Source of the DNA: Owenia fusiformis | Taxonomy: Eukaryota; Annelida; Polychaeta; Sabellida; Oweniidae | Length of the DNA: 64,000 bases | Assembly (NCBI GenBank): GCA_903813345.2 | Contig: CAIIXF020000001.1 | Span: 60,066,270 to 60,130,269, forward strand | Direction of reading: 5' to 3' | In this document: in pieces, positions 10,101 to 38,569 of the stretch | Numbering within the stretch: position 1 is the stretch's first letter | Layout: each line of letters opens with the position of its first letter | Position numbers and translations under genes: made by a program | Notes under the pieces: generated by a model | What the model was told of the DNA's origin: nothing | Database searches by the model: none | What the model saw: only the letters and a program-made list of their open reading frames with translations

Positions 10101-13008
10101 TGATATTTTGAGATTACGCATTACACGTTAAGTAATTTGCCCCGGGTTACGCGATATCGGGTTACTATAGCAACCATAATTTCAACCAATGAAATGATTG
10201 AATTCCAATCTTTGAGATGGTAACTCAGAAATGTTGTGGGTACATGTGTATACCAAATTTCATGAAGATCTGATGAATACTTTTGAAATTACAACATCTT
10301 TGACGTTACTTCTGGATCACCCTGTATATACCAAATACGAGAATCAGAATCTTATTCTACAAAACGGGTGTTCATGGAAGTAGCACTAATTATTGCATCA
10401 TTGCTATAAATCGTGTGATTTGATTGGCTAATTCAGAACCATGTGACTAAAAATACCAGCGTATTTCACAGCTCACTGAATTATTTCCATATTTAAAAGA
10501 CGTATTGTCCAGCGTATTGCCCGCCTGGGGATTCTGACAACTGCACTTTCAATGATTTTTGCAACATGTATTACCATCGCCCTACGGGCTGCGGGCAATA
10601 CATGCTGCAAAAATCATTGAAAGATGAACAGGTATTGCCCTCTATAGAATGAAATATTTGCTTAACATTTCTTACTGTTTCGGGCTTAATATCAATTTTG
10701 TTATAAACTGAACAAAGCGGCACCTTTAACATGCAGCTAATTCTCCCATCTAACCAGGAGAGCCTCTTTTAATATATCGAAATTTAAAAATTGCCTCTGA
10801 TTCAATTTGTTCAATCAAATCTAAAATGGTAATACCTTTTTACTGCTTCGAACTTCCTTATATTTTATACCATTGGGGTAGGATCTTTGTCTCTTTCAAT
10901 TAATGCTTTCACCAGAAACATGGATATCACTAATTTTGATTCATATTTAAAATGGTGTGCATGAATAGACCTGTGTATTTTATACCAAATAGAGACACTT
11001 CCCTGGAGAGTTCTAAATCTCTATATGTTAACAGCCTAGTTCCCACATCCCTTGTTGACTTTGCTTCCATATTTCCTGTGAAGCCGTGGAACAGTTCTCT
11101 TGTTCTTCACAATTTTCCATTTTAATGTAACTCAATGAATAAGGCCAATTCATATCACTGGCTTCCCTAGGTCATTTGAATTCCTTGCAATTTTTAAATC
11201 AGCAATAAAGAATAATGGGTTAAATTATCAAATAATGAAAAAGTTGCAAATTATGAGATTTGTTATATAGCTTCGAAATCTTGATGAAGTGTAGTTTAAC
11301 TATAGGTTAACAGGCTAAATTCTCATTGAGATAATTTTAAAGAATCTTAAACATTGACTTATTGTTTCAGTGGTCCTATTAAAGTTCATGTGTACACAAT
11401 CTGAACAACATCCAGTTTCAAACACTTCTGATTATCATCAAGTTTCAAACACAATCTGAACATCATCAAATTCAATGCAAATGCAGTTTTACTTTAATCC
11501 AACAGAACGAATATGGTAAATCAATAGACTAAGTGACACATGTCAAGTCAATGGTAAATACTTGTATCTAGCCCAACTAGCACAAGTGCTGCCATCTACC
11601 GACTAGTATCAATCCATCTATCCATATACATAGCACCTAATGAGGTCACGACTTCAAGTAAAGCTTTTTCCCTTGTCTATGGTAAAAAATAAGTTAAACA
11701 GAAAAGTTAGTTTGACACCATTGGTGATGCCCACTTTGTATGGTATAGGGATAAAAGGAAAGTTCATGATAACACTTACATAAAATAATTTAAGTATCTA
11801 ATAATGATAATGAACATATTACAATGTTACACAATGTTAGTAAATGATAATTAAATGTCAATTATTGTTAGTGTAATATGTATTTTTTGCTTAATGCTGC
11901 AACAATGACACAAGTTCCAAAAAGTGCCACGCCCACTTTTCCCTAAAAGTAGTTGTGTGTGACTATATTTGATAGATATTATTGATTTATTGGAGCATTA
12001 TATCAACTTTTTAGTGCTTTAGTGTGAATATATACATATTTATACAACTTTTGACAAAGTTGCAGCCACAAAATCCAAACAAATTTGCAAATATTTCACT
12101 TTGAGGGCTAAGGGACATATTTTGGAGGAGGTCAAATTGAGAAGATTTTGAGATATAAATACTGTTTCCATGGTAACCATATAAGTTAGAGATTGGACAT
12201 TTCTGGCACTGACTAACCATGGTATGCTCTGCCTACTATAAAACTATGAATATATGACATGCATTAGTATTCTTTTTATCAGGTGGTATTAAAGTACCCC
12301 CAAGGTTTTCTTAGTGGGGGTATGAATTGGCCTGAGGGCCGTCTGCCACCCCTACATGAAGTCCAACTACCCAGAAAGTGCCTAGCATAATCATACAGAC
12401 TGTTTGAAATATGTTGGAATGTGTGACCTTCCATGAAAAATGGAAGTTGCAATTATCAGAGTAGTCCACAGTCTAACATGTACAATAGGAATATATTTTT
12501 CCATATATTATTGCAAAATGATATTTTGATTTCTTATTTTTTAGCTTTTACTGACGCAGTTAAACAGTGAAATGGACTCTATATTATATTGCATTAACTT
12601 GATATGTTGCCATCTTAGTCAATCTTGGCATATACAACACATGTAAATGCAATAATAGTGCATTATAACTGCTATAGTAAGGAGAAGGTTTGAAGAAAGC
12701 CTGTGAAAGAACTTCAGCAATTACTGTAGAAACGTCTACATACTACAACCAAAATGTTAAAATTGTTAAATTAGGACTGCAAAGTCTCTTGTATATTCTA
12801 ACTGTTAGTAATAAAGCCAAGCAAAACTTACTGTCCATTCAAGCATGAATGGCCCAACATCCTTAGGCTCTGCAGACTTATGTCTTCTAAATTCTTCCTT
12901 TACATACTGGTCACCTAGAGCCTGTAGTTCTACGGGCATACCACGATGAAGCCTCAGTATGGCTTTGTATAGTGACCTGACTCTAGATACGTGGGCAGCA
13001 TTTGACAT
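4106..13008 (-). CDS. SDHAF3: Succinate dehydrogenase assembly factor 3, two coding exons
   Basis: Coding exons are 13008-12832 and 4294-4106 (minus strand), joined in phase 0 to give 121 aa; human SDHAF3 is about 125 aa. The donor is ACA|GTAAGT and the acceptor is ATATCCAG|GCC. The protein is a small LYR-type mitochondrial matrix factor that helps the iron-sulfur subunit SDHB mature during complex II assembly. Recognisable parts are HVSRVRSLYKAILRLHR (LYR-like segment), LGDQYVKEEFRRHK, and in exon 2 DEQIGQIFELYQE. The ATG at 13008 is chosen because an in-frame stop lies upstream and it aligns with the human N-terminus. A splice acceptor (TTTTTCTAG) just above position 13,072 suggests a spliced 5' UTR whose first exon could lie near 16,434. 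The 8.5-kb intron is almost entirely transposon-derived. No polyadenylation signal is seen before MVD begins. Confidence 0.9.
4363..4560. repeat. 198-bp MITE-like inverted repeat in the SDHAF3 intron
   Basis: The ends are inverted copies of about 24 bases beginning TACT(G/A)TACTTCTACTTA and containing TTTGGC. The terminal TA may be the target duplication, as in Tc1/mariner-type elements. It sits 69 bp inside the intron, next to exon 2 of SDHAF3. Confidence 0.65.
4814..4991. mobile_element. 178-bp miniature element nested in the left arm
   Basis: It begins ATGACATTTGTATAT and ends with the exact reverse complement. The right arm of the large inverted repeat lacks this segment, which shows the empty site. 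The flanks TACAT...TACAT may be the target duplication. No coding capacity. Confidence 0.75.
5718..7715. other. No gene seen between left arm and mariner element
   Basis: This AT-rich stretch has only short chance frames. A poly-C run near 6895-6910 is a simple repeat. No protein similarity was recognised. Confidence 0.5.
8138..10018 (+). pseudogene. Mariner (DD34D) transposase, interrupted
   Basis: The reading frame runs 8138-8292, 8938-9478 and 9650-10018, about 354 aa in total, which is normal for mariner transposase. The first break is a 643-bp element inserted at a TA; the two sides lie in the same frame. The second is a 171-bp segment with GTAAGA at its start and TTTTTCAG at its end in phase 0, which looks like a spliceosomal intron. 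Conserved features are paired helix-turn-helix regions, KWVPHDLTQEQ (the mariner WVPHEL block), catalytic Asp in ITSDES, Asp in HWDNAPTH and Asp in YSPDLAPSD, with 34 residues between the last two. Apart from the insertion there is no stop codon. As it stands the 643-bp insert should prevent a normal product. Confidence 0.88.
8293..8935. mobile_element. 643-bp inverted-repeat element inside the transposase
   Basis: It is flanked by TA on both sides. Its ends start CAGGGTGTCCCGAAAGTATG and form inverted arms of about 215 bp, with a loop containing no gene. The termini resemble, but differ from, those of the host mariner, so it is probably a separate Tc1/mariner-type MITE. It split a TAT codon of the transposase between the two TA copies. 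Confidence 0.9.
10546..10623. repeat. Hairpin with GC-rich loop
   Basis: About 28 bases starting CTTTCAATGATTTTTGCA are repeated inverted with one or two mismatches around a GC-rich loop (CATCGCCCTACGGGCTGC). It probably belongs to a MITE relic; its function is unknown. Confidence 0.6.
10624..11764. other. No gene seen
   Basis: AT-rich intronic DNA between the mariner element and the right arm of the large inverted repeat. There is a short local duplication of TTTCAAACAC...TCTGAACA(A/T)CATC near 11,395-11,470, and no coding signal. Confidence 0.5.
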
Positions 13009-13887
13009 AACCAAAGCGTGTATTGCACTCAACCGGAACCAATTATAGACAAGGTTGCTCTATAGGATAGCACTAGAAAAAGAAGAAATAAAGTATACAG
13101 TAAGCTTCAACATTGGATCTATCTGGTGACATATAGATGTTTTTATTAACCATCAAAAATATGTACAGTAATTAGAGTTTCAAAATCCTCATAGAAGTAA
13201 TTTTGGCTACAAATTAATGTACAGTACATTTATTTGCATATGTCATGGGCTTCTCTCACAATGAGCACCATCTACCTACATCGAAATCTGGTAACTTAGA
13301 AAGAATAAATTTTTTCTCATGCCAGGATGTAATTGAAACAATTTTTTATAACTATAATAAATTTAATTTTTTATAATTGAAAAATTCAGCTTTAACATTT
13401 TAATGAGGACTCCATGACCAAATCCAGATATATTACAAAATTAGCAAAAAATTGTGTGCCAAATATAGTCTATACTGGATTTCTACAATTTTCAAACGAC
13501 TTTGGCCATGATTCAAGAATCAAAAAAATATTTAGAGTATTGAGAATCAACAGAGGCCAAACGATGAGGTGAAATATATAACACTTGAAGCTTCCAGTAT
13601 AATAACAGCATCAGGTATTATAGATTATGCTCACTGTGGTTTCCCTTAGAAGCCTATGGTCACATTCAGTTTACAGTTATGATGTGGGGCCCAAATCATG
13701 ATGATATACATTACCTTCAGAAGAAAGTAAAGACCATAATTTGGATTTGGACCAAATCATAACTGCATACAGAATGTGCATGGTCAATGGCCTGAGATTG
13801 AATGTCAAAAGAGGAAAAGTAATCCAAGGAAGAACAAAGCAAGAAGACTAACTTATAGATAATAAAAATTAGTACCGTGTGTACTGG

Positions 13888-15012
13888 GCTCACATGGTGT
13901 TGCTCAAAAGTGAAAATAAAAAAACGGATATATTAATTTATTTTGCAGATTTTTTGTGACAAAATTATTTCATACAACTACTCTTTACAAAGACATGGCT
14001 TTTCACAATGCAGGACACCTGAACTTATTTGTAAAGCTAGGAAATGGGCCAAAAGTGAATTTCCCGAGACAAAAATGATGGCCATTTTGAAAATACGCGA
14101 GATTTTGAAGCAGGAGTCACAGGGTCTTTTTCTTTATTGATGTTAAACAAAAATATTTTAAATCGGGAATCCTATCTACAGAGGACTTAAAAAGAGCCAA
14201 GTGTTGACAGACAGAGGTTTTAAAACTTGCCACTATTTTGGACTGACTTACAGAGAGACAGATGGACAAATCAATATTAACTAAAATGGCTGAAAATAAA
14301 AAAACGGATATAATATTTTGCAGATTTTTTGTAACAAAATTATTTCATACAACTACTCTTTACAGTGACATGGCTTTTTACAATGCAGGACAGCTGAAAT
14401 TATTTGTAAAGCTAGGAAATGGGCCAAAAGTGAATTTCCCGAGACGAGAATGGCGACCATTTTGGAAATAGGCGAGCTTTTGAACCAAGAGTCATAGGAG
14501 AGTTTTTTGTATTGATGTTGAAAAAAATTAACTTAAAACAGGAATCCTATCGAAAGAGGGTTTAAGACAAATGTTCCAAAAGTGGATTTTGCGAGACAGA
14601 TAGACAAATCAATGTTAACTAAAATGGCTGAAAATAAAAAAATGGATATAATTTTTCGCTGATTTTTTGTAACAAAATTATTTCATGTATCTACTCTTTA
14701 CATTGACACGGATTTTTACAATGTAGGACACCTGAAATTATTTGTAAAGCTAGGAAATGGGTCAAAAGTGAATTTCGCGAGACAAAAATGGCGGCCATTT
14801 TGAAAATAGGCGAGCTTTTGAACCAGGAGTCATAGGGGAGTTTTCTGTATTGATGTTGAACAGAAATAACTTAAAACAGGAATCCTATCGACAGAGGTTT
14901 TAAAACGAGCCACTATTGTTGACGGAAGGACAGACAGACAGACAAACAGACAGATGGATGGACAGACAGACAGAAAGACAAGTGTGCGATTGCAAAAGCT
15001 CACCATGTGAGC
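13888..15012. repeat. Element with three ~340-380-bp tandem units
   Basis: The ends are inverted: GCTCACATGGTG at 13,888 and its reverse complement ending at 15,012. Inside, a unit starting TGAAAATAAAAAAACGGATA occurs at about 13,911, 14,291 and 14,629. Each unit holds phrases such as TTATTTCAT(A/G)(C/T)AACTACTC, GCTAGGAAATGGG and AATCCTATC. A CAGA-type microsatellite lies at about 14,929-14,982. It looks like a non-autonomous DNA transposon whose core is tandemly repeated. Confidence 0.75.
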
Positions 15013-16433
15013 TAAAAATAACACCCTAATTGAATCTATACCGTTTGCATTCATTCGACTTCACTTCACTCAAAAGAGAGCTTCATCTTCACTCATTCAG
15101 TTTTCAATAAATCTCTGAACTCACCGAGCGAATCAGAGATCGTAGTCGAAATACGGACGACTTTCATTTTCTCTGACATAATCGCATAGTTACAGTGCAC
15201 GCATTTTGCACTTGTTCCTTCAAGCTCTCTGATTGGTTGAGAATAGGCTAGCGCGGTAGGTGTAAAATGATTTAAGACCCGAGCCGTCACAGGCATCGGT
15301 CATGAGGGCGGGGCCTGAGCTCCTAAAATGTAATATAGTCTATACTAGGCAGAGGGTAGTTTATAACTAGACTCTACGCGTAGGGTATAATAGGTGGAGA
15401 ACTAAAGTGGGGGACAAAAATAAATCTCAACCCTCAAAAGTTGTCACAATGAGCTAAATTCTAAGTTTCGTGTCTTAAACTCTCCCAAGCTTTAGAAAAA
15501 TAATTCCCATTCACTTTAAGTAGCACAATAAATGAATCCAAAGCTTCATACCTGCAAATGATGGATAAATCCCTACCAAATCGAACAAATGTTTTCATGA
15601 ATCGCCATGTTTGTGATCCAAGGAGGATTGACTCCCAGAATGCAACATCAGGTAACCTTATTTACTCGTGACAGATTTCAAATTGGCGGAATGGCATTTT
15701 GAAAGCTGACACGTGACATGTTGCATTCTGGGAGCCAATCCACATTGCGGCGTAATCGGGCTCCAAAATCACCTCAACATTTGAAGAGTCTGCATTAACA
15801 TGTGAATTCCACTTCAAATTTTTAAGTTCTTATTTGTCATTATGGGCATGAATTCCACTATATCTGGACTTACTAGGACGGACAAAATAGAGCACTGAAT
15901 ACACTGAGGTAAGAATTTATTACATGTGTGCGAGTAATGCGAGAGCATGTAATTTCCATAGCTTTTGTAATTCTTTATGTCCCCCACTGTATCCACAATC
16001 TGTGAGAGTCAGTCAGAATTCTGGCGATAAACCCAGATAATTGTGGATTCAACTACACGAAAAGAATGCTAAAATACCCAGGAATCTATTGAAGTAGGTA
16101 TATAAGTGTAAGAGGCGTAGAAGATTCTCCCATGTTGTAATCGTACAGGCAAAAGATTGACACGTTCTGAGGACTAAATAGTCCTGGCACGGGATAAAGT
16201 CTATCGAATCAACGCTAGTTTTTCTTACGATATGCACTCAAATTGAAGATAATTGACTAAATTGAGGAGATTAGAATTTCTGTGGTGAGTGAGAGTTCCA
16301 TGAAAATTTTGCCAGTAAAAAGTTCAAAAATTATTTGATGCTTCTCCTTACAGAATCAGATATACCAACATTAAATTTTGATACTAATACAAACCTGGTA
16401 CTTCATACACAAATAATTAGCTAATATACTCAC
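15013..16433. other. Intergenic DNA between SDHAF3 and the divergent promoter
   Basis: No gene is supported. It contains the hairpin at 15,624-15,741 and a short segment (about 15,055-15,100) related to part of the miniature insertion at 47.95 kb. If SDHAF3 has the spliced 5' UTR inferred here, this is its first intron. Confidence 0.45.
15624..15741. repeat. Hairpin with two ZNF143/Staf-like motifs
   Basis: A 24-base arm (15,624-15,647) containing CTCCCAGAATGCAACA is repeated inverted at 15,718-15,741 with one mismatch. The CTCCCAGAATGC core resembles the ZNF143/Staf binding site common in animal promoters. It lies between the two divergent genes, so it could be regulatory, or a MITE that happens to carry the motif. 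Confidence 0.6.
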
Positions 16434-16689
16434 GCGTTGATCCACACAATGCGTGTTATTCGGGAAAAAGCTGCACGTTACAAAACTTTTACTTTCACCC
16501 GGAAGTACAGAAAAGTACCCACAATGCATCAGATTACAGATCGTCCATCTTGAAATGTCAAATCAATGAAAATGGAATTGCAAACATTATCGGCATACTA
16601 TGCAGTAAAGTAACATTTAAAACATCAAACAATAACCTCACATTTTGAACCAATATATATTCTACTGCTGATTCAAAAATCGAGTCAAA
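16434..16689. promoter_or_regulatory. Probable bidirectional promoter of SDHAF3 and the dynein gene
   Basis: The segment holds an ETS-type site CCGGAAGT at 16,499-16,506, an ACAATGC motif near 16,521 and a YY1-like CCATCTT at 16,545-16,551. No TATA box is seen. On the minus strand a strong donor, GTGAGTATA, begins at 16,433, so a non-coding first exon of SDHAF3 may start here. On the plus strand the dynein ATG follows at 16,690. Motif matching was by eye. Confidence 0.5.
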
Positions 16690-33262
<16,573 letters not shown>

Positions 33263-35033
33263 AATCTAGGACCTTAGTTTATACTCGATGCTTTAGGAAC
33301 ATGTAGGAATAAAGACAGAAACATGGTGGATAATTGTATCAACAACTTTTAGTATGGCTTGAATATATGATTATGCCCTAGGGATACTGATTGTCTGTTG
33401 TGTAAATGATCAATAGATGAACGAGTCCACCTATTTATTCAATGATTAATGTCTTAAAGGGATTTGGGGGATTCTCTCTTTTTAGAATCAACATTTTTGT
33501 AGCTTTTATGTCTATCATGGTAACATATCTGGAAAGTAAAATGGGATGGATATGGGGAATATCTTATTTATCCTATGTTCAACTTGTTTTTAACCTAAAC
33601 CTTATCACATTAATCATTGGATAAACCAAGAAGTCACGATATCCACACATTAATTTAGTTGAATGAATAGACTATTGGTATTTTTGTGTTCATTTAGTTT
33701 ATATGCCTAAAGACTTTGCAGAAACATAACACCTAGTTAAAATAAGGGTATGATCCATGGTCCCATTCCATTGTGATGTATTTCATATTGTCATGGAGAT
33801 GTTCTTGCTTAATACTTATGTATCATGTACAACATATAGAAACTCTACTCATGTGTGAAATGCAAAAACAGTGAAACAAATCTTTCTGATTAATTTATTT
33901 TCTTGAACACTACACAGCATGTTAAATTCATGCATGTAATTTTCAAGAAATGTGATTTTCTTATAAAACAGGGTTAATGATAAATGAAATGTTTTAAACT
34001 GAATATTGTTCTTTGAAATCTATGGTAAAACCATTGTATTTCATAAATTAGAATAATTGATGGATTGAGGGTGTAATCTGTTCCCAAGAGTGAGATATCT
34101 TATACTTAATATTTTATGCAAGCCATGTGAAGTTCTTTGCTTTTCAGCATGTTTGACCATTTATTAATGTTCATTGCATCCATTGCAACCTTTAAGTCAG
34201 ATATACCAGGGATCTAGGATCTAGGTTTTGCCAAATACAGATATTTTGGAGGCTGTAATACGTACTTGACTGACCATAGTGAAGAAACAATTGCCAAAAT
34301 ATGCGAGGTTGGCCATATGATGGTTTTCGTGAAGGTCACTTTTGACGCTTCTAATTTCGATCTTCAGATATCTACTCGATGAGAAACAAAGCTTTCAATG
34401 TAGCATTATACAATGTCTAGGTGATAAAACCAACACCAAACTGAATAAGACTTCAAAATAGAGTAAAGACATACTACATGGTTGTGAATTGGTGAACCAT
34501 GGTATTCCTTGGTGCTTCAGTGAGAAAGCAGTTACAGAGATTATTACCTCAACAATGTACCCTTTACTCAGAGTATTTTCTGCAATACTCTTAAAAAGGC
34601 AAAGGTTCCATATCTTTCATATGAGATAGGGAGACATCTTTCTTGTCATCTTTAATGATAATAAACTAGCAATGAAATGCTGAATAGTTAATTATTAGTT
34701 TGGTTGTCAACTCAAAGTGACATTTCATTATTTACCTAGCTATATTGTAAGTCATTTTTTAAGAGTGATATGATAAAGTTAATTGAAGAAGAAGCACAGG
34801 TTTGATACAAAGCATACATAGCATCAGTAGTTACAAACGTCAGGATGTGGGTTTTTACTAATACACCAATGTGTCATAAATGCTCTACTAATACAGTCAT
34901 ACAGTACAGCGTATGTGTAATATTATATAGTCTGAATACGCAATCATATTATATATGTGCTTTGTAATGTTATGTTTACACTGTATACAAACAATATAAT
35001 TGTAAATAAAATCAATGCTTTATTTAAAATAAA
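33263..35033 (+). other. Probable dynein 3' UTR with two polyadenylation signals
   Basis: After the stop at 33,262, AATAAA occurs at 35,005-35,010 and again at 35,028-35,033. No splice signals or genes are seen between, so a 3' UTR of about 1.75 kb is plausible. Cleavage nearer the stop cannot be excluded. Confidence 0.5.
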
Positions 35034-37959
35034 ATGTACATGAGTTGTGTTATAACCCAATAGCCAATCAATCATTTAATCATTACCTTACTCTGAGGCT
35101 GAATTCTATACAAATGCATTTGCTATTATTTGCGTCATCTCTCCTTTTTACACATTTCATGTCACAACTTTGCCAATGGTATGGAGAGTAAAAGACAGTG
35201 ATATATTCAGATATTTGACCATGAGTATTTTCTCACCCTGGTGAATATGACATTTCTCAACTGATTCACACTACCCTACCACGTGACCACGTTTAAAAGG
35301 GAAACAGGGTACAGCTAAGTTGCAAATGGAGGACGTGGGTTTAATTCCATATTTCTGAACGTAAAATACATTTTACATTTATTTCTAGTGTTCTACCATA
35401 CATAGAATTGATTCATCAAGCAGTTTGTAGAATATTGTTGGCAAAAAACTACTATAGGCAAAGATAGATAATAGTGGGCGCAGTGAAGCAAAACTCAATG
35501 CAATACACGATACATTTCAGTAAATCTGTCAACGTACAGGGAGCATGTAAGTTTCTCTTCGAAAATGTTACATTGATATGTAACAAAACCCCAGTAAACT
35601 GTCATTTAAACTGCGTGTCATCGTGTTATATGTGGATACGTTTTCCAGTATGTTATTCAACTGTACTTTTGTGAATTAATTGTTTTTCTAAAATCTTAAG
35701 GTGCAAAAAAGTCGTCCCAGAAATGTATCTTTACTTAACATACATAAGATGTTGCGAAACATTTTTCCTCTTGTCACAAGGAGGATAATGTTTGTTTCGA
35801 GGTGTCTTGTGATGAGCGTTTCATGATTAAATGCAAAATCACTGGAGCAGATACCATCCAAAAACATCTGACATTCAACACGTCATATTAGACTACATCG
35901 ATCTGGTATTAGGTTTTTACAATAATAGAGAAATACGACGTCATACCACCTCTACAGCAAATCGTGGCATGATGGTATTTTGAACAAACTATTTTAAATG
36001 ATCGGTTTTTGAGGACGGTAGTGAATTAGACCATCCAAGGGGTTATATAGAAAGATTCTTTACATGTAGTTGACGCAATTTTAATTATTCTGAATAGCAG
36101 ATAGTCATTAATCCTGATAGCCGATAGTCATTTATCACTTACGTGTTCATATTTAATTTCGTTATTTTATTTCAATTTGATACCCTAGTAACACGTATAA
36201 TCTATCGTTCTTGTTAATTTAATGACTAAAATGCATATACGACCTGAAAGCCCGTGTCTAAATCTACTAAATAATGTTTACTTTATTTGGATTAAATAAC
36301 AATTGATGACACCTCAAAGCATCAACAGGCGGCCTTTTTAGTATTATTTTCACTGTTTGCAACGTAAATATACATGAGATCGGGACATAGTATGTCTGTA
36401 TAATCAGCTTACTTTCTCGCTCCCTGTACTATTGAACAATTTACACTCCTTGTACCCTGTATTGATCAACTTTTGCAGCTGTGTACCGTGTACTATGACA
36501 TATCAAATATTTTAAAATTTAAAACGATATTATTTACATTCTTTCTTCAACTATCATATAACTTGGAACATGGACTTCACTATTGCACCACTGAAGTTCA
36601 GCGAATCGCAATATTGACTCACTCCGAGCACTAAACGTATTAACCTTTTGACTAAGCAGTCGATATACTCAAAAGCGACCTGATTGAAAGCCAAAAAATT
36701 TGCGCATGCGCTATCGAGGTAGGGTAGTGTGTGATTATGACTCAACCTAAAACACATTTTCTTGAGGAACTACACCTTAAACGTATGCAGAAAGTATAAC
36801 AGTGTTGAGTCTTAATTTGAAAGATATCACATTTTGGTGACCAAAACTAGGCTGAGAACAATGGACAGCATCAATATTTCCTGATCAATTTTATTGGAAA
36901 GTAACGTGAAATAAATTATCTTCAACTTTATCGCATTCCACACAGTTCCACTTTTTGAAGGCCCCTTCAATATTTACTGACATAGTGCAAAGGGAACTTC
37001 TGTTTAGAAAATGAAGGTCATCTTCAATCATTTAGTATTTCATTCATCACAACAGTGTCTCAGATTCCTTCTCGGAGGAAGTAAGGGTTGGCAACGAACG
37101 AAACTGGCTTTTAGAGACTCAGACTTAAATGTGTGGGTCATCTATTAAGACAATAAGTCCGAAGTTTAAAAAATGTGCCAAGATGTATTTCCAAACAAGT
37201 GTTTGGAAAGTAGGATTGGTGTCACCACCTGCCATAAGTGCCATTTCTTAGACACCAACATTTTTTACAAACACCACCCAAAAAAAAAGGTGGAGAGACT
37301 ACAACAATATGTCACTACTTCTGGTGGCGACATAACATTGAATAGACTACTTTGTTTTCCTAAAGCAACCATAATACTGAAAAATATACTTGAGGTACAG
37401 TTGACTAGAGGACGCTTTCTCCCCCCCCCACCTCTACTGTATAAAACAGCTGAACAATTGGAACTATGGCCCTCTCTCGAATTATTTCATAAGAATTTCT
37501 TTCAGTAAGTGTTAGATGGGGGGGGGGGGGAGATCAGGACTTCATTCGAAAAGTCAAAGAAACTGGAAGTAATTCTATAAGGTAAGATGCTAAATTGCAT
37601 TGATCTAGTCTATCATGAAAACACCCTTCTGAATTAATGAGTATTTAACACTAGAAATCGGCAATTCCACGGAGTAGCAAATCCCAATGAACGGTATATC
37701 AAAATGTAGTATTTACCTTTTTTAGGAATCTCTAAAATAACCTTTAAACAAGGAACGAGTTGAATCCACTAAGAATTCACAGGACCTTATCATTTGATGT
37801 TACAAAGGGACCTAGTCAACTCGGAAGCAAAGCCTCCTTGGTATATGGACACAATTTTGATGTGGCAGTCAGTCACCAATACGACATTGTAAGACGCTTG
37901 AAATTATTAGCTATTTGGGACTTCATCAATCTTACAAACAATTAATACAATACACAGAA
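35034..37959. other. Intergenic region between convergent genes
   Basis: No gene is supported. CACACTACCCTACC at about 35,267 recurs inverted at about 36,717-36,730, so these may be ends of a 1.46-kb element. An NRF1-type palindrome TGCGCATGCGC lies at 36,701-36,711. A relic of the fold-back family seen at 2.0-2.7 kb lies near 36,820. Poly-C (about 37,420) and poly-G (about 37,518) runs flank a small AT-rich segment. Confidence 0.45.
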
Positions 37960-38569
37960 TAAAGAGTTATAGTTTCATTTCTTTATTACATATCTTTTAA
38001 AAATTTATTACATGATTTTCAACAGATGAGACATACATTATGATTTGACTTAGTAGAATAGTCTTCTCAGAGAAATCTTTCGTTCAATAAAGCTGAAAAT
38101 GGAATGATATTGGCAGGACAATTAAGTACTCAGAAACAAAAAAACTTGAAGCGTTGAATATGTGAATGGTCCCTGAACAATTATCAATTAGCCTAAGAAC
38201 AGATGGCCTAAAATCTAAATATAACTTAACTAAAATCATGGATGTAAAAATTTGGTGATCTGATATTTAACCTAATTAACCTCATTATGACTTCACAAAA
38301 ACACTGTTGTATTAGATACAATATGTACATGATGACACTATATACAACTACAAAGTAAACATAAGATGAGTAGTAGACCGAAGAAAGAACAACGTCCTGG
38401 AACAGTTTCTCTGTAGTAAGGCAGCATATAGATGTACATATGCAATCACATGACAGTTCAACTGTTTTATTTGTACATAAAACATATACCATTACATCTA
38501 AGTTCTGACAGCACTTGGCTCACTGTACAAAGGTAGTATTTATTGGTGGTGATATCTCATAGTTATTAT
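37960..38569 (-). other. Probable 3' UTR of the hnRNP gene
   Basis: On the minus strand the stop codon at 38,570-38,572 is followed by about 590 bases up to an AATAAAG polyadenylation signal at about 37,981-37,987. No coding frame is seen. Confidence 0.55.

Larger units (their letters stand above)
7716..10324 (+). mobile_element. Mariner-type DNA transposon, 2609 bp
   Basis: Terminal inverted repeats of about 190 bp (7716-7908 and 10136-10324) begin CAGGGTGATCCAGAAGTAAC and are nearly identical, which implies fairly recent insertion. A TA dinucleotide flanks each end, the target duplication of the IS630-Tc1-mariner superfamily. It carries a DD34D transposase on the plus strand, disrupted by a later insertion. 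It lies in the SDHAF3 intron, antisense to that gene, and within the large inverted repeat. Confidence 0.92.
4709..12580. repeat. Giant inverted repeat filling the SDHAF3 intron
   Basis: The left arm at 4709-5717 and the right arm at 11765-12580 are inverted copies that align along almost their whole length with moderate divergence. Shared landmarks include AGAGTCCATTTCACTG, GGAAGGTCACACATTCC, GTGGGCGTGGCACTTTTTGG and GTGTTATCATGA. The left arm is longer because a 178-bp element inserted in it. The arms bracket about 6 kb that includes a mariner element. It may be one large transposon with ~0.8-kb terminal inverted repeats, or two oppositely oriented copies of one repeat; no target-site duplication was recognised, so this is undecided. 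Confidence 0.8.

Noticed and set aside
13009-13032. Longer SDHAF3 start at 13,032
   Set aside because: That codon is TTG; the first ATG is at 13,008 and matches the family N-terminus.
37173-37508. 111-codon plus-strand frame
   Set aside because: Low-complexity ends, no family resemblance and no splice or promoter context.
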